A DNA stretch of 35,230 bases from Candidatus Moraniibacteriota bacterium (lineage in GTDB: Bacteria > Patescibacteriota > Minisyncoccia > Moranbacterales > UBA11712). The DNA lies in NCBI GenBank assembly GCA_030679895.1, contig JAUXSN010000028.1, forward strand, positions 1 to 35,230, given 5' to 3'. Position numbers and translations under genes: made by a program. Shown here piece after piece: positions 16,023 to 23,487 of this stretch. The first letter of the stretch is position 1. Every line of letters begins with the position of its first letter. A model generated the notes under the pieces. It worked only from the letters and a program-made list of their open reading frames with translations, ran no database searches and had not been told where the DNA came from.

Positions 16023-17400
16023 TTGTTTTATAGGATTTTATTATTCCCAATGAGTTCAAAAGCTTGATATGTTCGGAGTTCAGCGGATCATATTTACCGG
16101 CATCGAATTCAGAGATATTAATTTCTGTCTTTAACAAAAAATTCCAAAGCTTCATGTTCCCTTCACGGTAAATTATGTCCTTGGTGAAACAAATTCCGGG
16201 AGTGGAGCAGTCAGTGCCGCGAAAGGTCCGAACGCTTCTTTCCCAGGCTTCTCGAGCCGCTTCGGTCTTGGCTATGGCAGAATTTTCGCCGCCGATTAGT
16301 TTTAGTAGGAAAAAAATCGAATTGATTTCCTCATAAACCTGTCGGAAGTTTCTTTTTTCCCCGTCGCATCCCAGCGCCAGACAAACTGCCAGAAATCCGG
16401 GAAATCCGGAAAAATCGTCGAAGCTGTCGCGCACTAATTGCTCCTTTAAAGTAGCAAGGCCCTCCTCACTCTCCTCATACCTATCGAGACCCAAACTCAA
16501 AAGAGAAAAAGCACTTTTTTTTCCGTTAAATTGTCGCCTCACATGGGTTCCTATTTCGTGAACTATCAGCGCTCTTAAATCAGAGGAATAAAGATATTTT
16601 TTGTGAGGGATCCGAATCTTTTTTGTCGAAGGGTCGGTGCCTATGCTTATCGAACTGCTCTTAACAACAACCGCTTCCCATCCGGATATTCCTGCAAGAG
16701 ACACGGCTTTATTGAATATTTCGCAGATATTTTTGGCGTTATAAGGAGGTTTTCTGGCGAGAGCAGGTTTCAAAATGACCTGAAGCTCTCTTTGCAAATT
16801 TTTAAGTGTTTTTCCGAATAGGGATTTAGTTGGCAACTTGACGATTCGGTAATGCTTTGGGATTTTTCCCAGCCATTTTTCAATGAGCAATTCAAGCTTA
16901 GCGATTCCCCTTTTTGATATTTCCAGTCCTTTTCCCTTTTTTGCCTTGCGAAATTCTCTTTGCAGCCAGGCGGCCGTGTGCCCCTGAGCTTTTAAAGACG
17001 GATATCCGTATATTTTTTTGCAGCCAGAAATAAATCTGCTCCAATCCTTTGCTCGCGAGGCCTTCAAAATCTGAATTTCCGCAAGCTTCTCTTCTATTTT
17101 TTTCTGATAGGCGCGACGAATAAGGAGGTTTCTCTCATCGCTTAATATGGTGTTTAGCAAGCTCTTATGAGCCGCTTCCTTCGCATCCAGATGCTTTTTG
17201 TTGAGAAGGGGATAATCCAAAACAGGATTTTCAATTTTTCCTTCGGAAAAAAGCTTCCTTTGCTTTTCACGGAAATGATATTCTCCTTCAAAATATTCGT
17301 ATATTTGAAAAGAAGAAATCTTGGTAAATTGGGAAAACCACCCTTGGTCGAGGTGTTTTGGCGGACATTTTCGTGCAAATTTGTCATTTCTGGGAGTCAT
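15979..17400 (-). CDS. DUF1704 family protein, putative zinc metallopeptidase (HEIGTH / EEGLA motifs)
   Basis: About 473 residues from the ATG at 17400. The track's start at 17439 gives a longer overlap with the upstream gene. The N-terminal part is helical and charged ('ENPVLDYPLL', 'EAAHKSLLNTILSDER'). The signature is 'LIVHEIGTHVRRQFNGKKSA' near residue 280 followed by 'YEESEEGLATLKEQ' near 308. This is the H-E-x-x-x-H plus E-E/Q-E-G-L-A arrangement of the family annotated as DUF1704 or 'QEGLA motif' proteins, which look like zinc peptidases. Elsewhere such genes often lie beside RimK-like ATP-grasp ligases, as here. Inferred role: cleaving an amide or peptide bond made by the neighbouring ligases. 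No activity can be proven from sequence. Confidence 0.8.
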   Translation of the reverse strand: MTPRNDKFARKCPPKHLDQGWFSQFTKISSFQIYEYFEGEYHFREKQRKLFSEGKIENPVLDYPLLNKKHLDAKEAAHKSLLNTILSDERNLLIRRAYQKKIEEKLAEIQILKASRAKDWSRFISGCKKIYGYPSLKAQGHTAAWLQREFRKAKKGKGLEISKRGIAKLELLIEKWLGKIPKHYRIVKLPTKSLFGKTLKNLQRELQVILKPALARKPPYNAKNICEIFNKAVSLAGISGWEAVVVKSSSISIGTDPSTKKIRIPHKKYLYSSDLRALIVHEIGTHVRRQFNGKKSAFSLLSLGLDRYEESEEGLATLKEQLVRDSFDDFSGFPGFLAVCLALGCDGEKRNFRQVYEEINSIFFLLKLIGGENSAIAKTEAAREAWERSVRTFRGTDCSTPGICFTKDIIYREGNMKLWNFLLKTEINISEFDAGKYDPLNSEHIKLLNSLGIIKSYKTNAEIEKRKTYYKCR

Positions 17401-18184
17401 TCCAAATTTTATTAAAAGGATGAAACATTCTAAAACCATTTTTTTTCCTCAATTCTGATTTTATGAATGTTTTACTGACTTCGTTTGAGTCCGCGTTGAG
17501 AGGGGAGGGAGTTTTTGATAATTTTTTAGTAAACCATCGAGCGCCTGTATCTTTTTGAAAAATTGGAATTTTGAAAATCTTCGCATAGGTTGGTATTTTG
17601 TATTCCAACATACCTATATATTTCTTCTTCACAAGGCTATATTTTTCAAAAAAACTTCGGGTGAAGATTTGGAAGATAAAAAGGCAACAAAGAATCTTTT
17701 TGTCATAACCATATATTTTTTTTATGTGTTTTCGGAAATTGAGATAATTTTTCCTATGGATACTCCCGGGTTTTGTCCACATCCAACAATTTTCAAGGTC
17801 CTTATCAAGGCTTCTGAAGGCCGAAAAGTAAAGTTGGTTTCTTTTAGCATCGCGAAATATTTTTGCTAATTTGCCAAAAACCAGCATATCCCATTGAACA
17901 ACGGCGAGACTTTCCCAGGAAAGGTTTTTGCCTCGCTTTCTAAACCAATCCAGAAGTATTAAGTCTCCATTGATCCATTTCCACTTAGAATTTTTGAAAG
18001 GCGAAGCGTAGAAGTCATCCAGATATTCGCCTAAAATTTTTTTATAGCGATCCACTTTCTTTAAGTCGCCCCCGTATAATCCATATATTCTTAAACCAGG
18101 ATTATTTCTTTTTAAGAGCAGAAGATGGTTTTTGCAGATTAATGGTTTTTTATAAAACCAAAATAGAATTGCGAGCTCTTTCAT
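17384..18184 (-). CDS. unknown protein, possibly a glycosyltransferase
   Basis: 266 residues, not recognised. It opens 'MKELAILFWFYKKPLICKNH' and has several aromatic, well-spaced motifs: 'RIYGLYGGDLKKVDRYKKIL', 'WKWINGDLILLDWFRKRG', 'LAVVQWDMLVFG' and 'FSAFRSLDKDLENCWMW'. The early hydrophobic strand, the 'GLYGG' turn and an acidic 'QWDML' stretch after a hydrophobic strand loosely resemble a GT-A-type glycosyltransferase, but no clear DxD motif is visible. It sits 4 bases after the second GT4 gene and overlaps the DUF1704 gene by 17 bases, so it belongs to the operon and may act on the same product. Function uncertain. Confidence 0.75.
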   Translation of the reverse strand: MKELAILFWFYKKPLICKNHLLLLKRNNPGLRIYGLYGGDLKKVDRYKKILGEYLDDFYASPFKNSKWKWINGDLILLDWFRKRGKNLSWESLAVVQWDMLVFGKLAKIFRDAKRNQLYFSAFRSLDKDLENCWMWTKPGSIHRKNYLNFRKHIKKIYGYDKKILCCLFIFQIFTRSFFEKYSLVKKKYIGMLEYKIPTYAKIFKIPIFQKDTGARWFTKKLSKTPSPLNADSNEVSKTFIKSELRKKNGFRMFHPFNKIWNDSQK

Positions 18185-18188
18185 GTTT

Positions 18189-19235
18189 TTATCTCCTTAT
18201 AATTTTCTTATAAAGCTGGATATACTTTTCCGCCATGACGGAACTGTCAAAGTTTTTTTCAGCGTATTTTCGGCATTCTTTTCTATCAAATCGGTCGATT
18301 TCTTTTGCTGCTTTAAGCCAATCTTCAAATTTGTTAGACATGCACAAGACTCGGGAATCCCTAAGGCGCTTGGGCAATAGTTGAATTTCTGAGCTTAGGA
18401 CAGGTGTGCCAGCGGCTAATGCTTCCATTACAATCAGCGGAAACAGTGTCAGCCTTGTTCTAATCAGAGACAAAAGAGCTTCGGCATTTTTCATGTACTC
18501 ATATAATTCGTGCTGGGGCATTTGGTCTTTGAATATGACTGTCTTGCCCAAATACGGTTTGATTTCCTTTTCAAAATACATTTTTCTTTCGGGGGTGTTT
18601 CCAATGCGCCCAATAATAACGAGTTTTTTTCCGGTTTTTTTGGCTATCCGCATAGCTAAATCGGCGCCTTTGTCTTCCCTTATCCTGCCCACAAATAGCA
18701 AAAATTTTCCCTTGTCTGTCGAATAACCCATCTTTGTTACGTCAATGCCGTTTTCAATCACTGCGGTGGCCTTGTTTTTTCCTGTTCTTCCGCTGGAGAT
18801 TGCAACAGTAAATATTCCGGCATTTTTGATTTGTTTGAATTCCGTGTTTTCAATTACATTGTGTAGCGTGAGAACGCAGGGTTTATTTAAAAATTTTGCC
18901 ACAGCATAGGCGCTTCTGTGAGCATGCAGATGAATGACATCGAAGTTATTTTGGTATTTTATAATTTCCAATTGGCTGGTGAAAATCAGATTTCTTCGAA
19001 ACACATCCGTTTGTTTCTTAAAATCGGGCATTCGCCAAAGGCTTTTTGGAAGAGTTGAAATATGTTTCGCATCAGTTTTCCAATCGGCCGGTGCGAACAA
19101 TGTAATATCCATTCCTTTTTTCGCGAGAGCGTTTGTCAGATGTTTGCACACGACTTCCGGCCCCCCTTCTTGCCCGAAGGGTGGAGCTATCATAGCTATT
19201 CTTATTTTTTGTGAATTGCGCTTATGAACCATCAT
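18189..19235 (-). CDS. GT4 family glycosyltransferase, tandem copy with altered EX7E motif
   Basis: 348 residues, GT-B fold. N-terminal 'IRIAMIAPPFGQEGGPEVVC' is the acceptor-side Gly-rich loop. 'FVGRIREDKGADLAMRIAKK' and 'LVIIGRIGNTPE' form the nucleotide-sugar domain. The usual donor-binding E-x7-E region reads 'TLFPLIVMEALAAGTPV': the second Glu is present but the position of the first is Thr. The protein is closely similar to its upstream neighbour (19248-20300) over the whole length ('DITLFAPADWKTDAKHISTL' versus 'DVTLFAPADWRTKAKHIPTL'), so the two arose by tandem duplication. This copy may have changed donor specificity or lost activity. Confidence 0.9.
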   Translation of the reverse strand: MMVHKRNSQKIRIAMIAPPFGQEGGPEVVCKHLTNALAKKGMDITLFAPADWKTDAKHISTLPKSLWRMPDFKKQTDVFRRNLIFTSQLEIIKYQNNFDVIHLHAHRSAYAVAKFLNKPCVLTLHNVIENTEFKQIKNAGIFTVAISSGRTGKNKATAVIENGIDVTKMGYSTDKGKFLLFVGRIREDKGADLAMRIAKKTGKKLVIIGRIGNTPERKMYFEKEIKPYLGKTVIFKDQMPQHELYEYMKNAEALLSLIRTRLTLFPLIVMEALAAGTPVLSSEIQLLPKRLRDSRVLCMSNKFEDWLKAAKEIDRFDRKECRKYAEKNFDSSVMAEKYIQLYKKIIRR

Positions 19236-19247
19236 GAGAAATGTTAA

Positions 19248-20300
19248 TTATATTTTCTTTAGTATTTTTTCGTAGAGCTCAATATATTTCTCAGCCATTG
19301 TGTCACTGTCGAAATGCATTTCGGCGTATTTGCGGCACTCTCTCCTGTTGAATTGTTGAGTATTTATCGTCGCGCTTACGAGGCTCCTTATATTATCGGA
19401 AAGAAATGCCGTTTTTTTGTTTTGTAAAAGTTTATCGAGCGGCGCTGTTTTTGTTCCGATAACGGGTGTTCCGCAAGCGAGTGATTCCGCCACTGACATA
19501 GGGCAAATTTCCGGCCTTCTTATTGGAAAAAGAAGCGCTTCCGCATTTCTGATATATTCAAATATTTGCTTGTTTGAAACTTCTTTCATAAGAATTATTT
19601 GTTTCCCGTCTACGAACGGCGCTATTTTGCTTTTATAGTAGCTTTGCCTTTTTTCCGAAAAACCGATTCGTCCAAAAATGAGAAGCTTCTTTTTTGCTCG
19701 TAGGGCGATTTGTATGGCTCGGTCAATTCCTTTTTGAGGATGGAGTCTTCCTATTGATACTAAATAACTTCCGTGCTCGAAAGACGGCTTGATTTCACTT
19801 ATTGGAACGCCGTTATAGATAAGAGCAGACGTACGGTTTTTACCCTTTTGATGTTTTGATAAAGCCACAGTGAATACCCCGGCCCTTTTTAGCATTTGAA
19901 AGTATGGGTTTGTTATGGGACTGTGAAATGAAAGCACGCACGGGTTTTTCGTATTCGAGCAAACTGCATAGGCGTGGCTTTGGAGATGCAAATGGACGAT
20001 ATCAAACTTATCTTGATAGTTTAGTACCTTTATTTGAGATGCATTACAATACGCTCTGATTGCAATTTTCGTGAGTTGGCTGAAATCATTCCTGCGCCTC
20101 AGGCTCTTTTGTAATGTTGGAATGTGCTTTGCCTTTGTTCTCCAGTCAGCCGGCGCAAAAAGGGTCACGTCAACACCTTTTTTTAAAAGGCCATTTGTCA
20201 GGTTCTGAACCATTACTTCCGGTCCTCCGGTGTCTCCGAACACTGGAGCAACCATAGCCACGCGAATTTTGCTCCTCCTTTTTTTCATAAGAGTCGTCAA
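19248..20300 (-). CDS. GT4 family glycosyltransferase, tandem copy with intact EX7E motif
   Basis: 350 residues, GT-B fold. 'IRVAMVAPVFGDTGGPEVMV' is the N-terminal loop, 'LVSIGRLHPQKGIDRAIQIA' and 'LLIFGRIGFSEKR' belong to the donor domain, and 'EICPMSVAESLACGTPVIG' contains a complete E-x7-E. Its start overlaps the stop of the RimK-like gene by 4 bases (ATGA) and it is followed 12 bases later by its paralog. It should add a sugar from a nucleotide donor to a cytoplasmic acceptor. Neither donor nor acceptor can be read from sequence. Confidence 0.92.
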   Translation of the reverse strand: MTTLMKKRRSKIRVAMVAPVFGDTGGPEVMVQNLTNGLLKKGVDVTLFAPADWRTKAKHIPTLQKSLRRRNDFSQLTKIAIRAYCNASQIKVLNYQDKFDIVHLHLQSHAYAVCSNTKNPCVLSFHSPITNPYFQMLKRAGVFTVALSKHQKGKNRTSALIYNGVPISEIKPSFEHGSYLVSIGRLHPQKGIDRAIQIALRAKKKLLIFGRIGFSEKRQSYYKSKIAPFVDGKQIILMKEVSNKQIFEYIRNAEALLFPIRRPEICPMSVAESLACGTPVIGTKTAPLDKLLQNKKTAFLSDNIRSLVSATINTQQFNRRECRKYAEMHFDSDTMAEKYIELYEKILKKI

Positions 20301-21256
20301 TTAAAGACCTCCATAAACTCGTTGAAATTTTTTTCCTTGATTGCTTCCGTTCCGACGATTTGCAGCAAATCGAAACCCGGAGTTGTATTGATTTCAATCA
20401 GTTTTGGTTTTCCGAAGTTGTCAAAAATAAAATCAATTGAATAATGAGCGTGGGGGAAAATCGACAGTTTTCGAACAACTTTCTCGGTTATTCTTCTGAC
20501 GGATTGGGGGATAAATTTAAGGGGAACCAAAATAGGGGTCGCGCCTTGGTGAAAATTCGTAAACAAAGATCCTTTTCGAGCAATTCGGGAAAGAGCATAA
20601 ATGGGCTTGTGATTCATAAAAACAATCCTTAAGTCGGCAACTTCTCTCTCTTTTGAAAATCCGGGAATGCCTTTCTCGCTTTTCACAAATTCCTGGAGAA
20701 GAAAAGGATAGGCCAACTTTGAATTTTTTAGCCTTGTCCTTTCTGTAATAATGATTCCGAATCCTCCCGATCCAAAAAATGGCTTAGCAACTGCTTTTTG
20801 CGAACGAATCTTCCCGATATTTTTCAGCAAATCAGCTTTAGACTTTATCACGAAAGATCTTGGCATGAATTCGCCAAAGATGAGATATTGGTTCAACTTG
20901 CTGTTGAGAAGTGTTTTGAAAAGCGGGTCATTAAAAATGGTTATTCTTTGCTGAATCTCTAATTTTAAATCTAGTAAGGAATAGTCGTATTTTCCTATTA
21001 CTTTATCAAAAATCAAATCCGGTTTGATCGGTTTTTTTACTTTTATCCACTTTCCATCACGGAATGTCCAAGTTTTTTTGAAGTGAAATTTTGACATATC
21101 AAACCACCCCAAGCTGGCACGATGGAATTCAACACCTCTTTTCCGACCCCTCTCATACAAATCCTCGAATGATTCGCGGGTTGGAATGGAATTTTCCAGA
21201 GGAATCTTTTTATTCCAATCGTCTCCCTTATAAATAACAACAGCTATCTTTTTCAT
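20297..21256 (-). CDS. RimK-like ATP-grasp ligase
   Basis: 319 residues. After an N-terminal alpha/beta preATP-grasp part ('KKIAVVIYKGDDW'), the ATP-grasp core shows 'KAVAKPFFGSGGFGIIITER' (ATP-binding Lys and Gly-rich loop), 'PFLLQEFVKSEKG' (adenine contact), 'EVADLRIVFMNHKPIYALSR' and the metal-binding end 'PKLIEINTTPGFDLLQ'. RimK/glutathione synthase relatives form amide bonds between a carboxylate and an amino group with ATP, usually adding glutamate or another amino acid. It follows the ATP-grasp/retropepsin fusion by 14 bases and overlaps the next GT4 gene by 4 bases. Substrates unknown. All catalytic residues appear intact. Confidence 0.9.
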   Translation of the reverse strand: MKKIAVVIYKGDDWNKKIPLENSIPTRESFEDLYERGRKRGVEFHRASLGWFDMSKFHFKKTWTFRDGKWIKVKKPIKPDLIFDKVIGKYDYSLLDLKLEIQQRITIFNDPLFKTLLNSKLNQYLIFGEFMPRSFVIKSKADLLKNIGKIRSQKAVAKPFFGSGGFGIIITERTRLKNSKLAYPFLLQEFVKSEKGIPGFSKEREVADLRIVFMNHKPIYALSRIARKGSLFTNFHQGATPILVPLKFIPQSVRRITEKVVRKLSIFPHAHYSIDFIFDNFGKPKLIEINTTPGFDLLQIVGTEAIKEKNFNEFMEVFN

Positions 21257-21270
21257 GGATTTTTTTATTA

Positions 21271-22680
21271 TTACTTAGCCATTCTGGCAGGATCTATAAG
21301 AAATCTGTGCAGATCGCGATGGCCGATTATTAATGGATTTTTCAAATGGGAGCGGTCTATGACAGAAACTTTTGTGAGAACCTCTGTGTTGTCAATGATT
21401 ATCTTTATCTTGACCATGGGTCGATAAGTCGTTCCGTGCGAAGAATGAATGATGGCCGTATCCTCAAGGTCTGGAATATTTTTGTCTTTGAAAAATTTTT
21501 CCCTATCTTGCTTTTCCAATCCTTTTATTTTTTCGTAATCAATACCAAGTTTTTCAAACTCGTTCATGGTCGATGAAAACCCCAGGGATTCAGCAAGGAG
21601 TTTATCCATAGAAGAAAAGTCGGCACCGCTGTCTATTTTTGCTTCAACTTCAATCTCCTTCTCGTCCTTTCCAATGAGTTTCACTTTTTCCTTCAGGCCG
21701 ATAATTCTTTTTCCCGAAATATCCTCGATTTCTTCTTCGATTTCACCTCCGAAAAGGTTCATGCCGACTGATACGCCCTTTTCGACCGTTTTTATTTTGA
21801 GCCCTTCAACACGGCGGAGGCGCCCCAGGAGGCCGTCGTGATTGGCTACCTGGATGGAAAGGCCCGGACGGGCGTTGAGTTCGAGGAACACCGGACCAAG
21901 GTCGCGGTCAATGGCCACGTCGGCGCCTAAAAACCCAAGCCCGGAAATTTCCTGGGTCCGAACGGCAAGAGTCAAAATAGTTTTCCAATAGGGGATCTTG
22001 ATTCCGGAAAGAAGCAGGCGGGTCCCGGGAACACATTCGATAAGCTTGTTTTTTCCGAAAACGGCCGTGGTAGTGACTCCTGTCGCCAAATCAATCCCCA
22101 CCCCGATCGCTCCTTGCTGAAGATTGGCTTTTCCGTCTGAAACTTTGGTCGGAAGGCGAAGCATGGCCATCACCGGAACTTTATTATAAATAATCACCCG
22201 GATGTCGGGGATGCCCTTATAAGCATAAGGCTTGAAAAGCTTCAAAAGCTTCATCCTCTCTTCAAAAAAAGCAATATCGGGAACGCCGGACAAAGAAAAA
22301 CTGCCATCAAGAATGTTTCTGATGTGGGTTTTAAGATCATCAACAGTAACCAGAGAGCCATCGGCCTTGATCCAAACATTGAAAAGATTCTTTTTCTTTC
22401 CGTAAACGACTAAAATTCCCTCTCCGCCGAAGCCTCTATTCGGCTTCAAGACAAAACTTTCCGGAAGGGCTGCCCAGTCAAAATTCTCCAGTTCGTCAAC
22501 ATTTTTTATCTTGCCGATTAATTCAGGAACAGGAATGTCGGCTTTTTTGAGCATCCGCTTGCTCCGGAGCTTGTCATCGGCCAGCCTTTTTGCCCGGCGA
22601 AGATTGTTGGGACGGATAAATTCCAAATTACGGGCGTTCATCCCCAAAATTTTTCGGCTGTTTCGAAAAAATTGAATCAT
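21271..22680 (-). CDS. ATP-grasp (alpha-L-glutamate ligase-related) fused to a RimB-like retropepsin domain
   Basis: 469 residues with two domains. The first 310 or so are an ATP-grasp ligase of the type annotated 'alpha-L-glutamate ligase-like': 'RMLKKADIPVPELIGKI', 'SFVLKPNRGFGGEGILVVYG', 'YKGIPDIRVIIYNKVPVMAM', 'GPVFLELNARPGLSIQVANH'. The last 140 are the putative ATP-dependent zinc protease/RimB fold (PF05618-type), a retropepsin-like domain with 'VEAKIDSGADFSSMD' (the D-S/T-G-A active-site turn, near residue 347), 'IHSSHGTTYRPMVKIK' and 'NPLIIGHRDLHRFLI'. These two families are usually separate neighbouring genes. Here a ligase and a peptidase are one polypeptide. The ATG overlaps the stop of the 7TM gene by 4 bases. 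Confidence 0.88.
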   Translation of the reverse strand: MIQFFRNSRKILGMNARNLEFIRPNNLRRAKRLADDKLRSKRMLKKADIPVPELIGKIKNVDELENFDWAALPESFVLKPNRGFGGEGILVVYGKKKNLFNVWIKADGSLVTVDDLKTHIRNILDGSFSLSGVPDIAFFEERMKLLKLFKPYAYKGIPDIRVIIYNKVPVMAMLRLPTKVSDGKANLQQGAIGVGIDLATGVTTTAVFGKNKLIECVPGTRLLLSGIKIPYWKTILTLAVRTQEISGLGFLGADVAIDRDLGPVFLELNARPGLSIQVANHDGLLGRLRRVEGLKIKTVEKGVSVGMNLFGGEIEEEIEDISGKRIIGLKEKVKLIGKDEKEIEVEAKIDSGADFSSMDKLLAESLGFSSTMNEFEKLGIDYEKIKGLEKQDREKFFKDKNIPDLEDTAIIHSSHGTTYRPMVKIKIIIDNTEVLTKVSVIDRSHLKNPLIIGHRDLHRFLIDPARMAK

Positions 22681-23333
22681 CGAGGCTTGATTATTTGCCT
22701 AAAGCGGAAGTATTCGATAAGACGAAGCCCGGTCCATTTGCCCAGGAAGATATTGGCGGGGAGGGTAAGCAAGCTGATCCAGGGATAATGCAAAATGTAT
22801 CTTATTAATATATCCCAACTGGCGATGTAATATCCGACAACGGAGATAACAAGAGTTTCGATAGCCAGCACCACGGCGGCTCGTCCGCCTTTTTCAATTT
22901 GAACAGCGACGAATTTCTCAACCAAAGTGATCATGATGAGAATCGGGAAAATGGAAACGCTGGCGAGACCCGTTCGGTTATAGATCCCGCCGATTATGAG
23001 AAGCGCCAAAATGGAAAATCCGACGATGGTGATCATGATGGCGACTCTGGGGAGATAAAGCAGCCGGAATTGTTTGAGGAGGAGGCGGGTGAGGGTTCCG
23101 AAAATAATGACGGTTATGAAAATCGTGATTCCATAACGGATTTCATTGGTGGCGAGGAACGCGAAAGTGATGATGGCCGGGGTATAGATGCCGAAAGCCT
23201 TGATTCCGACGACTTGCCGGAAAAAAGCGATCACGGTCACGATGATCGGCAGGATTAAAACTAGAATCAGCGTATCAAGAGGGACGCCGTTAGATAGGGC
23301 GAGGGATATAAATTGGTTCATCCCGTTAGGCAT
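22677..23333 (-). CDS. 7TM membrane protein of the 'usually fused to an inactive transglutaminase' family
   Basis: 218 residues, nearly all hydrophobic with about seven helices. 'RQVVGIKAFGIYTPAIITFAF' matches the conserved signature of the 7TM proteins that in proteobacteria are fused to an inactive transglutaminase and sit beside an ATP-grasp glutamate ligase-like gene and a RimB-like protease. 'VEKFVAVQIEKGGRAAVVLA' is also typical of it. Here no transglutaminase-like domain is present before the first helix. It begins the eight-gene operon, with its stop overlapping the ATP-grasp/retropepsin gene. Inferred role: anchoring or passing substrate for a membrane-associated ligase. The start codon lies inside an inverted repeat arm. 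Confidence 0.82.
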   Translation of the reverse strand: MPNGMNQFISLALSNGVPLDTLILVLILPIIVTVIAFFRQVVGIKAFGIYTPAIITFAFLATNEIRYGITIFITVIIFGTLTRLLLKQFRLLYLPRVAIMITIVGFSILALLIIGGIYNRTGLASVSIFPILIMITLVEKFVAVQIEKGGRAAVVLAIETLVISVVGYYIASWDILIRYILHYPWISLLTLPANIFLGKWTGLRLIEYFRFRQIIKPR

Positions 23334-23400
23334 TAATATTTATACTTCTTTATCAGTCGAGAATCACCGAGACATCCAAACAGTGAATGCCTAACGGGAT
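23320..23400. repeat. 15-bp perfect inverted repeat enclosing the start of the 7TM gene
   Basis: ATCCCGTTAGGCATT at 23320-23334 and its exact reverse complement AATGCCTAACGGGAT at 23386-23400, separated by 51 bases. The left arm contains the ATG and codons 2-4 of the 7TM gene (MPNG). RNA reading through from ruvC would contain both arms and could hide the start codon. Confidence 0.9.
23339..23344 (-). promoter_or_regulatory. possible -10 element of the eight-gene operon
   Basis: On the minus strand the sequence reads TATAAA six bases before the 7TM ATG. The -35 position (GTGATT) is poor. If used, the transcript would be leaderless. It lies downstream of the ruvC terminator, where the operon promoter is expected. 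Confidence 0.35.
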
Positions 23401-23403
23401 TCA

Positions 23404-23453
23404 TAAAAAAAATCCCCAAAACTGATTTAATATTACTTAATTTTAGGGGTTTT
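23404..23453 (-). terminator. rho-independent terminator of ruvC
   Basis: On the minus strand, CCCC(T)AAAA pairs with TTTTGGGG across a loop of about 19 bases and is followed by a run of eight T's after one A. It lies between the end of ruvC and the eight-gene operon. The stem is short with one bulge. Confidence 0.65.
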
Positions 23454-23487
23454 GTCAATCCAAAAGGCGAATAATAAAGCCGAACTT

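Noticed and set aside
22899-23258. Plus-strand ORF rich in Asp, Glu and Gly inside the 7TM gene
   Set aside because: It is a shadow. The opposite frame encodes a clear seven-helix family member, and the acidic composition is what antisense reading of hydrophobic codons gives.
23386-23436. Short plus-strand frame starting MPNG in the right arm of the inverted repeat
   Set aside because: Its start equals that of the 7TM gene only because the arm is an inverted copy. It ends after a dozen codons and overlaps a terminator.
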